Origin: Doryteuthis pealeii
Lineage: Eukaryota; Mollusca; Cephalopoda; Myopsida; Loliginidae
DNA length: 64,000 nt
Assembly: GCA_023376005.1 (NCBI GenBank)
Contig: CM042176.1
Coordinates: 11,452,690 to 11,516,689, forward strand
Direction: 5' to 3'
Positions 45,018-54,483 of this stretch are shown here, in pieces. Both the position numbers and the translations under genes were made by a program. The notes beneath the pieces are model-generated. The model was not told the DNA's origin. It made no database searches and was given only the letters and a program-made list of their open reading frames with translations. Within the stretch, counting starts at the first letter, position 1. Every line of letters starts with the position of its first letter.

Positions 45018-45244
45018 GGACCAAGTCACCTTTAAGCACCCCAGGGGTGACCTGGATTCAGAAGGACATGTTTCACTTTGCACGTCAACATCCGCTGTTT
45101 GTTAGGGTTAGGGGTTAGGAGTTAGGGTTAACAGTTAGTTTTATAATTAAAAAAAAAATGCGTCCCAAAATCATCTAGTAACAAACAACCGCATGTCCTT
45201 CTGAATCCAGGTTGCCCCTGGGGTGCTTAAAGGTGACTTGGATC
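45018..45244. mobile_element. MITE-H copy 3, 8-bp TSD CTAGAATG
   Basis: Ends GGACCAAGTCACCTTTAAGC and reverse complement. TSD CTAGAATG at 45010-45017 and 45245-45252. Core GTTAGGGTTAGGGGTTAGG at 45099-45120. TIRs diverge from copies 1 and 2 in the same positions on both arms (CCATATGACC to CCAAGTCACC), which suggests that arm pairing or gene conversion keeps the arms matched. Confidence 0.85.
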
Positions 45245-45252
45245 CTAGAATG

Positions 45253-45549
45253 CTTGGCAGAAGACTACAAACGCACAGGTAGAACAGAGGACCTCACCTT
45301 TTGACCTCTCTCTACCAAGGGCAAAGGTCAAATGGACTGAACTACACTGATCGGCTTTTAGAATTGTGTTGATAGGATTTCGGGTATTTGCTGTATGAAG
45401 CTCCAGGCCAAAGTCTACTTTTAAAAAAGGCTTATCAGCTAAATTTCTCTTATTTACTACTAAGCTTTTTCTTAGTCAGATTCACAGATTTAAATTTGCT
45501 GATCTGTGGCATGGCTATGGAGTTGGAACACAAAACTTAGGCAACTGGT
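45253..45549. other. No recognised feature
   Basis: Unique-looking, no frame. Confidence 0.5.
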
Positions 45550-45780
45550 AAGTAAAAAAGTAAAGTTGACGGGGCAGCCTAAAGTCAGTATCGGCCAGTC
45601 AGCGAGGGAGTCTATCCCCTTTTCAATAGCGCTAGACCAAGGAGATTGTTTTAGCATCTGAGGTGGAGCGCCACACCTACCATCAGCTCCTTACTTTACT
45701 GTACAGATCCCTGTGCTACTCATACGCTGAGTTGGTGAGGACCGGTATCGAACTAGGAACCTTGTGGTTTCTAGCCGACT
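45550..45780 (-). repeat. SINE-A
   Basis: From GTAAAGTTGACGGGGCAGCC to the reversed B box GAACTAGGAACCTTGTGG and GTTTCTAGCC. Confidence 0.85.
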
Positions 45781-46044
45781 GTTTAAGTAGGTATTATTAA
45801 AGACCATAGAATAATTTCTTCTTTATGATCGGTAGCTCTATTTAGCTAAAGTCTTACCCTTTTTTTATTTTTTAAATACGATCATTTTTTTTTTTTACAG
45901 TCATTAATTAATTAATTAATTAATAATTATAGCTTTTAAAATCATAATTTTATGATTATATCTGTATTATTCAGTGCTGTTAGACTAGGTAACTTGACAG
46001 ATAGTTTAACCAAGACGGTCTACGAAAAACAGTAAAGAAAAAAG

Positions 46045-46475
46045 GTAAAAAAAAAAGTGTTCAGCTATGGGGAGATCGGAGATGCGTCTTTACTCAGAGT
46101 AAAGTGTGCCCATTGCTGAAGATATTTCCAATTGATCCAAAGATGTGGCAAAGGGACACAGTGTTCACACGACTTGTGAGCGTGTACAGCCACGTGTCCA
46201 ACCCAGTTACACAGACGAAGAAGTTTACAAAATAATACAAAGGGAAAAGTTACAAATTTCTTAACAGACCATAAATAAGAGGAGAGGTAAAAAAAAAGTG
46301 TTCAGCTATGGGGAGATTGGAATGCATCTTTACTCAGATTTGCATCCTTTCTGTGTGCCCATTGCTGAAGATATTTTCAATTGATCCAAAGATGTGGCAA
46401 AGGGACGCGGTGTTCACACTACTTGTGAGCGTGTACAGCCACGTGTCCGACCCAGTTACACGGGTCGCACGAACA
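46045..46475 (+). repeat. Local direct duplication of an unknown sequence
   Basis: 46045-46205 and 46289-46475 share AAGTGTTCAGCTATGGGGAG, TGTGCCCATTGCTGAAGAT and GTGAGCGTGTACAGCCACGT. The second is open for 77 codons (46308-46541), the first is not. Neither matches a family I know. Confidence 0.65.
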
Positions 46476-46755
46476 AGTCAGTTACCAACAATAACAACAG
46501 GAAAAGGATTTACAATGTGTAAATGTGTACGTATGTGTTAATGTATGGATGTGAATGTACTGGCATAACACTGGTGAATCTAATTAATACAGAGTTCTTT
46601 CTGCTTATTTCATGTTACATCAGAATGATGCTGTTCTGGATTAAAAAAAAATGATACTGTTATGGGTTGAAAGTTCCACATCACTGACAGTTTAAAATGT
46701 GGGAGGTATTTTTGCTGCACAATGTAGATTGAATTTGAACTCTTTGCCTACCATT

Positions 46756-46846
46756 GGTCTAGTGCTAGTGAAAAGGGGATAGACTCCCTCGCTTTCAGGC
46801 TGATATCAACGTTAGGCCACCCCGCCGACTTTATTTTACTTACATT
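46756..46846 (+). repeat. SINE-A 3' end fragment
   Basis: GTCTAGTGCTAGTGAAAAGG to GACTTTATTTTACTTAC. Confidence 0.8.
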
Positions 46847-46883
46847 ATATAAACAAGCAAGAATATGCACCCTCCATCGGATG

Positions 46884-47386
46884 TAAGTATTTAAGTTTTA
46901 ATGTAATGAAATATATTAAATTAGAAAGATTAACAAAATTAAATAAGAACACATATAAAAAGATGACACTTATTTTAATTATATGTTAATTGGTTTCTAT
47001 GTAAAATCATTCATAGGATTAATTTTAATATGCTGGAAAATAAAACAATAATATTAGAGATCAATAACACCAAGTAATTATTTATTAAACCCGGTTTTGT
47101 TAAGACTAGTATGCAAATTAATCACACCATATATTATGTAAACCTTTATTTCTTAGTGATAAGTAAAAACACATTGCAGGATTTTAAACGCAGTTTTGAG
47201 GCAAATCTAACTAAGATTCTCATAGAGACCTTGTAAATAAAAAGAATTACTCTATTTATAAATGATTTTGACTATAAGTTAAATACTTATTGATAAACTT
47301 ATGCAATTCCTGAGGGTATTGTGATGTAAGCAGTGACATAGTTTCGGTCACAGAAAACAGACACTGAATCTCCATTACAATAAGAT
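46884..47386 (+). repeat. AT-rich repeat K, diverged dispersed copy
   Basis: Aligns end to end with 5362-5890 but with scattered substitutions and a ~20-bp deletion near 47190. A still more diverged part is at 48720-48910 (ATACCAGGTATGTATTTATT). Confidence 0.8.
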
Positions 47387-47426
47387 TATAAAAAAATCAT
47401 TGATTTTATATTCATTATGAATTGAA

Positions 47427-48151
47427 ATCACTTCTATACATATATAAAGGGCAGTTGTGTGTGTGTATGTATGTATGTATGTATGTGTGTATGTCTGGCT
47501 GAAACTATGAAAATAAAACAATTATTGACAAAGTAAATATATATACACATTAACTATCACCAGATCTTGCTTTTTGAGCAAAAATACTCAAGATTTGATT
47601 TATATTTGTAAAGATAACTAAAAAATAAAATTTAAATGGTAACAGCGTGGATTCTTTTGCATTTAATATTTTAAATAGGAGACATTGATGTTTCTTTTCA
47701 GAGTATCAACGCAAGGTCTTTCTTTTTACATAGGGATTTTAATGGGGCATCCTGCGAAGATACAACTCACGATTTAGTAATAATGGATCTGCGAGTCTCA
47801 CTTTTATTACACTTATTTTAATCATATTTTAAAAAAGGAGATGCTAATTTTTCTTTTCAGATTGTCTGTGCACTTTTTTTTCTCCTGACATCCCATCAGG
47901 CCGACTCATTGCAAGGTCTTTTTTTTATGTAGGGATTTTAATGGGGCATCCTGCGAGGATTCAACTCCAGATTCAGTAATAATGGATCTGCGAGACTAAC
48001 TTTTATTACAGTTATTTTAATTATATTTTTTATGTAGGCATTTTAATGGGGCATCCTAGGAGGATACAACTCACAATTTAGTAATAATGGATCTGCGAGA
48101 CTAACTCCCCCCCCCTACACAGGTGATGCCAGGTAGCTGCTTCTAGTAATT
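47427..48151 (+). mobile_element. Helitron-like non-autonomous element
   Basis: 5' end TCTATACATATATAAAGGGC with (TATG)n. 3' end AGGTAGCTGCTTCTAG followed by T, with short complementary bases upstream (CTAC...GTAG). The 18250 copy shows the better 3' hairpin. 5' TC, 3' hairpin plus CTAG and an A/T-type target fit Helitrons. No Rep/helicase coding. The interior contains about three ~150-170 bp tandem units, each holding GTAATAATGGATCTGCGAG (47780, 47980, 48080). Confidence 0.55.
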
Positions 48152-48263
48152 ATATAAAGAGGAGTTGGAGTTGGAATCAGAGTCAAGGGTTTTGTGTTCC
48201 GACTTCACATTCTTTACTACTTTATCCACCAAAACACGATCTTGGATATAAATGACCGTTGAT

Positions 48264-48502
48264 GGATAAATTTAGGGTAAACTTGCAAATCATACTCAAA
48301 ATCCCATGATATTACAGGGGGACCCAGAAAAAACAGAAACCAAATTATTATTTATTTAAAATAACCCTAAAACCCAACCCCAACCCTAACCCTAAACCCC
48401 CCTAGTTAAAATTAACAGTTTTATTACAAAATGTGTGGGTTCTGTTTTTCTGGGTCATGGGATTTTGAGTATGATTTGCAAGTTTTACCAAATTTAGTAT
48501 CA
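48264..48502. mobile_element. Nested palindromes: outer 45-bp arms around an F module
   Basis: Outer arms 48264-48310 (CTTGCAAATCATACTCAAAA) and reverse complement 48456-48502. Inside at 48311-48456 lies an F module (GACCCAGAAAAAACAG ends) with CCAACCCCAACCCTAACCC core. Confidence 0.8.
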
Positions 48503-49048
48503 CTAGCAAAATAAAAAACGCCCTCTGGGCGACATAAAATAAATATTGCCTGAAGGGATGGGAGTTGAAAATTTAATATCAGAGAGTTTGTATCATAAGT
48601 AAAGTAAAATCATCAAATTTATTAAAGGAGTAAAAAATGAAATAAATTTATTAAAGGAGTAAAAAATAAAAAATTTGAAATGGAAACTTAGTTCTGATTA
48701 CTTTAAATATATATTAAAATAAAAAAAAAACTATATATAGATATAATAATACCAGGTATGTATTTATTAAAACTTGTTTAAAAACTGTCTAACATTGCAT
48801 GCTCAAATTTTGAGTGTATTCTATTTATGACGATTTTAGGCAGTGTGACGTAGTTTTTGTTACAGACAAAAACCGGAAGCAAATCTCCATTATTAATAGA
48901 TTAGTATGCATAAAAATTAGTATCATAAAAATAGCAGTAAGTACTATAAAATTTAAGTCACTCAAGACATTCATGTAGTCATTACAGTACTAAAGTCAAT
49001 GGCAATAGCTACTAAAACTGTTAGGTTTACAACTTGCTACTAGTGCTT
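48503..49048. other. AT-rich; diverged repeat K trace at 48720-48910
   Basis: Otherwise nothing recognised. Confidence 0.5.
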
Positions 49049-50330
49049 ACAATCAAGTCACATTGAAAGCACTGGTTCCCACTAGATCACCAAAGTTAAG
49101 CAGCAATTAGACTGTGTTGCAATATGACTTGTGTGAGCTAGAACTGCTAATGGAAGGAGGAGGAATAAATAACAAAGGCTTAAAAAATAGTGATGACCCA
49201 AAAGAGGAGAGCGATGGTTTTGACCGTAGCGTGACCCCGAACGAAGAATTGAGGGGCAAGCGGAAGTCGGGTGTTGACCGGAAGTCGGGTGTTGACCGGA
49301 AGTCACGTGGTGACGTGGGGGAAGTAAGAAAGGGTTCGTCCTCTTTTTGCCGGCGTCCGTCGTGGGGGACAGACCTGATTAGAGCCCAGGAATCTAGTAG
49401 TGTTCTCTCTCTCTCGTTCTCTCTGCCTCCCCTCCTCCCTGGTAGAAGCCACTAGACGAGCACGTTAATAAAGGCTGGGAGTTGTGACGACATGTTTCTC
49501 GTGTTATGATTTTTTATCGGAGTTTTAGTACCGTGAGTATTGCAACATAACAGACTGTTCAGTACTTAGATGGGTGACTATTTAAGCAACAACAGGTACT
49601 GTAAGTAAACCAAATATCAAAATGAGTTAATTTGGCATTAAAAAAAAAAAAGGGTTGATATACCGTAAAAAAACAAAAAACAAATAAAACTGCTACTAGT
49701 AGGCTATTCATGACTGTGTAAACTTACAATCAAGTTACATTGAAAGCACTGGTTCTCACTTGATCACCAAAGTTAAGCAGCAATTAGACTGTTCAGTACT
49801 TAGATGGGTGACCATTTAAGCAACAACAGGTACTCTAAGTAAACCAAATATCAAAATGAGTTAATTTGGCATTAAATGACCCAAAAAGGGTTGATATACC
49901 GTAAAAAAACAAAAAAAAACAAATAAAACTGCTACTAGTAGGCTATTCATGACTGTGTAAACTTACAATCAAGTTACATTGAAAGCACTGGTTCCCACTA
50001 GATCACCAAAGTTAAGCAGCAATTAGACTGTTCAGTACTTAGATGGGTGACTACTGTAAGTAAACCAAATATCAAAATGAGTTAATTTGCATTAAAAAAA
50101 AAAAAAGGGTTGATATACAATGCTACTAGTAGGCTATTCATGACTGTGTGTTACATTGAAAGCACTGGTTCTCACTTGATCACCGAAGTTAAGACTGTTC
50201 AATACTTAGATGGGTGACCATTTAAGCAATAGCAGGTACTATAGGCTACCTGATATCAAAATGACTTGATTCAGCATTAAATGACCCGAAAAGGGTTGAT
50301 ATACCATAAAACAAAACAACCAACCAGCCA
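49049..50330 (+). repeat. Tandem array of 5S-rRNA-derived SINEs (four units)
   Basis: Units begin at about 49049 (split by the LTR at 49115-49552), 49727, 49967 and 50150, with a period of about 240 bp. Each has AAGCACTGGTTCCCACTAG, CCAAAGTTAAGCAGCAATTAG and TCAGTACTTAGATGGGTGAC (5S rRNA 5' domain, box A and box C). The tail is TGGCATTAAATGACCC...GGGTTGATATACCG, and a linker CTGCTACTAGTAGGCTATTC follows. A fifth, truncated unit is at 50630-50760. Confidence 0.85.
49115..49552 (+). mobile_element. Solo LTR inside the 5S-SINE array, 5-bp TSD GACTG
   Basis: Begins TGTTGCAATATGACTTGTGT and ends GTGAGTATTGCAACATAACA, so TG...CA with extended terminal symmetry (TGTTGCAATA / TATTGCAACA). GACTG is duplicated at 49110-49114 and 49553-49557; removing the element and one copy restores the SINE word TTAGACTGTTCAG. 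AATAAAG at 49469 is a plausible polyadenylation signal. Tandem GACCGGAAGTCGGGTGTT at 49258-49300. The 113-codon frame inside is not a recognised protein. Confidence 0.85.
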
Positions 50331-50394
50331 TGACTCCCTGTGTGACTATAGCACAACTTAGTATCCTTGCCAATATACTGTTGTAGACTTCAAC

Positions 50395-50591
50395 ATATGT
50401 ATGTGTGTGTGTGTGTGTATGTATATATATATATAGTAAAGAAAAAGGCTTAAAAATCAGTTATCGTTCTGTTTTTAAAAAATTAAACATCAAGCTCTCA
50501 AAATGGACCTGAACTCTCTAACATTTTACCATTGGAAGAAAGGACCAGCTGAGAATCATCCTAATACCAACTTACCTGGTAACCCACCTAT

Positions 50592-50629
<38 letters not shown>

Positions 50630-50760
50630 TCCCAAAGTTAAGCAGCAATGAGCCTGTTCAATACTTAGATGGGTGACCATTTAAGCAACAACAGGTACTG
50701 TAAGTAAACCAAATATCAAAATGACTTGATTCGGCAGTAAATGACCTGAAAAAACTGCGA
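50395..50760. repeat. (GT)n/(TA)n, shared AT-rich repeat, truncated 5S-SINE
   Basis: 50460-50585 matches 57890-58018 (AATTAAACATCAAGCTCTC; GGACCTGAACTCT). (TA)n at 50591-50627 separates it from the 5S-SINE piece at 50630-50760. Confidence 0.7.
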
Positions 50761-51180
50761 ATTGTCTCACCAGGGACATTTTGGTTGACCATTCGACTAC
50801 TGTCTGCCAGATGAAAATGCATATTGCTTTTATGTGGGTTTCGTCCTCTTTGTCTTGTCAGGTCTTCAAAAGGTTTATTAATCAAGGGTAGTGAAGAATA
50901 ATTAAAGTTCCAATTACCGTCGAACTGGGAAGACAAGGCAACAAACGGTTGTAACTGAAATACAAACCCAAATGTCACAAAGTCTACTGCAGAATGACAG
51001 GATATATATAAGACTCCACAATGTCATTCAAATCAAGCAGTCAAGCAGCCAATCAGAACTCAAGGAATGGAATGACCCAAATCACCCAAATTCATGAATG
51101 GGTCATTCTTGATTTCTATATATACCAAGTGTCTTGGACACTGCTTAAGTTGTACTTAGTTAGTTGCTGTTATTCAAACC
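50761..51180. repeat. Unclassified repeat with partner at 51525-51660
   Basis: 50880-50960 (ATTACCGTCGAACTGGGAAG, CAACAAACGGTTGTAACTG) recurs at 51545-51610. The shared TTCAAAAGGTTTATTAATCA lies on opposite sides of it in the two copies. Possibly LTR-derived, but the ends are not determined. Confidence 0.45.
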
Positions 51181-51402
51181 AACAGTAGACTTACTGATTT
51201 CAATAGTTTGCAGTGCATATATCATGTGACCTTGTGAATCCAAGATGGATGCTCTAATTACTGAACTAAACCAACCTTGGTCAAACAATCTCAGTATTTT
51301 CTAGAGTAACAATAATGGGAAAACTAAATGCCCGAGTTTTAATTTTCTTTGATGACTTTTTATTGTAAACTTAACATGATCGATTTTTGTTTCTTTTTGC
51401 AG

Positions 51403-51464
51403 AAATAGAAAATCTACAAATAGAGATGCTAAAAGTTTTATTAATACATAACGATGAGAGAGAC
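51403..51464 (+). CDS. Candidate internal coding exon, 62 nt
   Basis: It is bounded by a strong 3' splice site (pyrimidine tract TTTTTGTTTCTTTTTGCAG ending 51402) and a consensus 5' splice site (GTAAGTATAAG from 51465). Of three frames only one is open: after two bases of a split codon it reads IENLQIEMLKVLLIHNDERD, ending exactly on a codon boundary at the GT. The peptide is an amphipathic, Leu/Glu-rich helix-like stretch that I cannot assign to a family. The surroundings 51180-51500 are not obviously repetitive. Intron phases would be 1 before and 0 after. It could be part of a host gene whose introns make up much of this window, or a chance match. Confidence 0.4.
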
Positions 51465-51925
51465 GTAAGTATAAGACTTAAACATTATCATATCCATCAT
51501 CTATCTATCTATCTATCTATACATACATATTGAAGAATAAACAAAGTTCCAATTACTGTCGAATTGGGAAGACATGGCAACAAACGGTTGTAACCCAATA
51601 CAAACCCGAATAGTCGCAGAGTCCTCAAAAGGTTCATTAATCAAGGGTAGGTTCCACTTGACTTGGTGTCAGGAAAGTTCACTCGATTCAAGTACTGATG
51701 CTGACGACTCATAATGTTTCAGTGGCTGATTTTAGATGAAATGAGAGTGTTTTTAAGAGCATCTTAGTATCTTTTTCTTGGAGCTCTTCTGACAAGTAGT
51801 TGTTAAAAAGCTACTCGTAAAAGTGTTATCTTTGAAAGGCGGAGTTCTTAGAATAGTTGTATTTTTTTTTTATACTAGTCATTTTGGCAATTTCAAGGAC
51901 TTATATATATATATATATATATATG

Positions 51926-52175
51926 GTTAGCTCAGTTGGTAGAGCGTTCGGCTAGAAACCACAAGGTTCCTAGTTCGATACCGAGCCTCACCAACACAGC
52001 ATATGAGTTGCACAGGGATCTGTGTGGTAAAGTAAGGAGCTCATGGTAGGTGTGGTGCTCCACCTCAGATGCAAAAACAATCTCCTTGGTCTAGCGCTAG
52101 TGAAAAGGGGATAGACTCCCTCGCTGATTGGTTGATACTGACTTTAGGCCACCCTGATGACTTTACTTTACTTAC
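51926..52175 (+). repeat. SINE-A, full length, after (TA)n
   Basis: A box GTTAGCTCAGTTGGTAGAGC, B box GGTTCCTAGTTCGATACC, end GACTTTACTTTACTTAC. It is one of the best-preserved copies, with an intact-looking polymerase III promoter. Confidence 0.92.
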
Positions 52176-52189
52176 TTCAATAGAAGTAC

Positions 52190-52785
52190 GAGATTAATTG
52201 GTTGGTTGGTTGGATTTTACGGCATGTCAACCCTTGTTGGGTTATTTTATGCCAAAGATATTTTCTTTTATTCATTTTTGTTGGGTATTTAATGCTTTTT
52301 TTTTCAAACTTAATTTTTTTTAAAAACACATTTTTTTCATACTCATTTTTTTTATCTATTTAACTGATAGATAGGACCCTAACTACCACTCCGGATCAGG
52401 GTGGACCTGGGAGTAATGGCAAAAAAAAGGACACTTCATATTCCCGAGAGTTCCAGAATTGGAATTTCACCAACACTGTCTTCTAGCACATATATGATAG
52501 AAAGGGTTGTGGGCATGTCATAAGGACAATAGGGTTGGAACAATCATATAGGTGCTAGGGCTTGATGTGACCAGCTGATTGTGTCTAGCCTAAGTAAGGG
52601 CCAAAGTGGAGTGTTGCATGTCATGGACTACTCAACTATCAGGATTGTTGTCCTTAAGCATCACAGGTTACCATTCACAGCCAACAGGTGGTTTCATGGG
52701 GTGGATGGGGTGGATCATACTCCTCTGCAGAGGTGCAGTTGGTGTATTCTTCAGCCCCAGCTGACAGTGCATATGAAATTAATGA
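52190..52785 (-). repeat. SINE-E, long copy
   Basis: Minus strand, tail first (GGCATGTCAACCCTTGTTGG), then AGAGTTCCAGAATTGGAATT, then CTCTGCAGAGGTGCAG near 52730. It confirms the long composite structure of 16428-17085. Confidence 0.75.
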
Positions 52786-53509
52786 TGGAGTTTATTAGTT
52801 TAGCAATTGAAAAGAAAGAAGATTTTGTTTTTATGTCTAATTTTTTCAATGCCCTGTTGACAATTTTTTTTTGTTTAATATATAAGGCTTCGAGTATTTG
52901 AAGTTTTTGTTTGCTTTTTGTTTTTTGTTTTTTTTTGTGCAGTATAAGTGTATTTTCAGTTTAAAAAACCCACCTTAAGCAAGATAAACTTTGAAACCAG
53001 TCAACATGTCCTTAAATGCCTATTTCCCGCCAATTCTCCTCCCACCATTCCCCATACATTCTTATAAACTTGTGAGCCCCACCACTTAATTCTTTTTCGG
53101 GATCTTAAAAGGAAAAATAACTCATATTTGTAAAATAAATTTTAAAGGAAATAACTAGGTTTTGTTATGTTCTATTTATTAAAACGTTTAACAAAAAAAT
53201 CGGAGAGACAGTCAAGTTTTGAAAGAATTAAAACAAAAATTAGAAAACCCAAAAATCAATTTATTTATTATTGAAAATTTAATTAAAAATCTCAGATTCC
53301 GTTTCAGATTAACGATTCCCAGATTCCGTGATCGCGCAAAATTGGTCTCCCTAAGTTCCACACCTGATGATGACACAATGTCGTGCAGAAAGTGCTCCTG
53401 AAAAAAACCATTGGTGGATTCATACACCAATTCCAATCGGATATTAAAAAGATGGCCAGACAGTTAGAAAGGATCGAACAAAGTTGAAAATGGAAATGAA
53501 TCCGATGAT
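52786..53509. other. No recognised gene
   Basis: AT-rich. 53285-53340 holds a local inverted repeat (CAGATTCCG motifs). Short frames on both strands at 53212-53436 overlap it and look like chance frames. Confidence 0.5.
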
Positions 53510-53758
53510 ATGTTGAAAGGATAAATAAATAAAGGAAAGAAAATGTTGAATGGATAAAATTGATTTACTAACACATGTTTCAGCCAGAAGTTTGTTCATG
53601 TACGCATGTATTCTATTCTATTATTATTATTTTATTTTATATTCAAAATAATAATAAATAGAATACATGTTTACACGAACAAACTCCTGGCCGAAACACG
53701 TGTTAGTAAATCAATTTTATCCATTCAACATTTTCTTTCCTTTATTTATTTATCCTTT

Positions 53759-53802
<44 letters not shown>
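53510..53802. mobile_element. Foldback element ending in (TA)n
   Basis: The left arm 53510-53630 is the reverse complement of 53645-53766 (GAAAATGTTGAATGGATAAA; ACACGTGTTAGTAAATCAAT), with AT-rich centre near 53638 and (TA)n at 53763-53802. Both arms carry GCC-GAAA-CACGTGT-type sequence, the 3' half of a hammerhead-like site, without a CTGANGA half. Confidence 0.8.
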
Positions 53803-53805
<3 letters not shown>

Positions 53806-53806
<1 letters not shown>

Positions 53807-53930
53807 TTGAGTTAAGGTAGTATGGTCATGTAGACAACACGAGGTTACTGACAATTTGAAGATCACATAGGCGAGTAACTGTCAGTAACCAGGTGTTGAC
53901 TCCATGTCCACGCTACCTTAACTCATATAC
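53806..53930. repeat. Second hairpin directly after the (TA)n
   Basis: Arms of about 52 bp: GAGTTAAGGTAGTATGGTCA...GGTTACTGACA against the reverse complement ending at 53930, with a ~25-nt loop. No hammerhead core is seen. Confidence 0.8.
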
Positions 53931-53998
53931 AAATGCTCTATCAATGATATTGAGCACTATCTGGTTAGAAATATAGTACCAATATTATCCACAAGGAC

Positions 53999-54213
53999 CG
54001 GGTTAGCTCAGTCGGTAGAGCATTCGGCTAGAAACCACAAGGTTCCTCACCAGCATATGAGTAGCACAGAGATTTGTGCGGTAAAGTAAGGAGCTAATGG
54101 TAGGTGTGGCGCTCCATCTCAGATGCAAAAATAATCTCCTTGGTCTAGCGCTAGTGAAAAGGGGATAGACTCCCTCAGTGATTGGCTGATGCCGACTTTA
54201 GGCCACCCCAATG
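53999..54213 (+). repeat. SINE-A with internal deletion
   Basis: A box GGTTAGCTCAGTCGGTAGAGC is intact. The sequence jumps from CACAAGGTTCCT to CACCAGCATATG, so the B box is mostly lost and this copy is probably not transcribable. Confidence 0.85.
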
Positions 54214-54219
54214 ACGACT

Positions 54220-54221
54220 GA

Positions 54222-54267
<46 letters not shown>

Positions 54268-54298
54268 CTCCTTCTCTCTCTCTCTCTGTGTATGTGTG

Positions 54299-54335
<37 letters not shown>

Positions 54336-54441
54336 TTATAAATTTAAATATTGTTCAATATTAGCTATGAATATGATATAAAATATTTTCACTTTAACAG
54401 CATTGTGTGTTTTCATATCCTTTTATCTATCTATCTATCTA

Positions 54442-54480
<39 letters not shown>
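54220..54480. repeat. Series of (TA)n, (CT)n and (TCTA)n tracts
   Basis: (TA)n at 54222-54265, 54304-54332 and 54446-54478, (CT)n at 54273-54288, (ATCT)n at 54424-54446. Confidence 0.9.

Positions 54481-54483
<3 letters not shown>

Noticed and set aside
49114..49455. 113-codon frame as a gene
   Set aside because: It lies wholly inside the solo LTR, contains the tandem GACCGGAAGTCGGG repeat, and has no recognisable domain.
49553..49610. Genuine 5S rRNA gene
   Set aside because: Only the 5' two thirds resemble 5S rRNA, many positions differ, and a SINE tail follows.
51926..52000. Genuine tRNA gene
   Set aside because: A- and B-box-like motifs are clear but no complete cloverleaf with acceptor stem is present, and the sequence continues into the common SINE-A body.
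53362..53405. CTGATGATGACACAATGTCG...GCAGAAAG as a possible hammerhead
   Set aside because: Stem II needs a bulge, and there is no stem III or cleavage triplet after GAAA.
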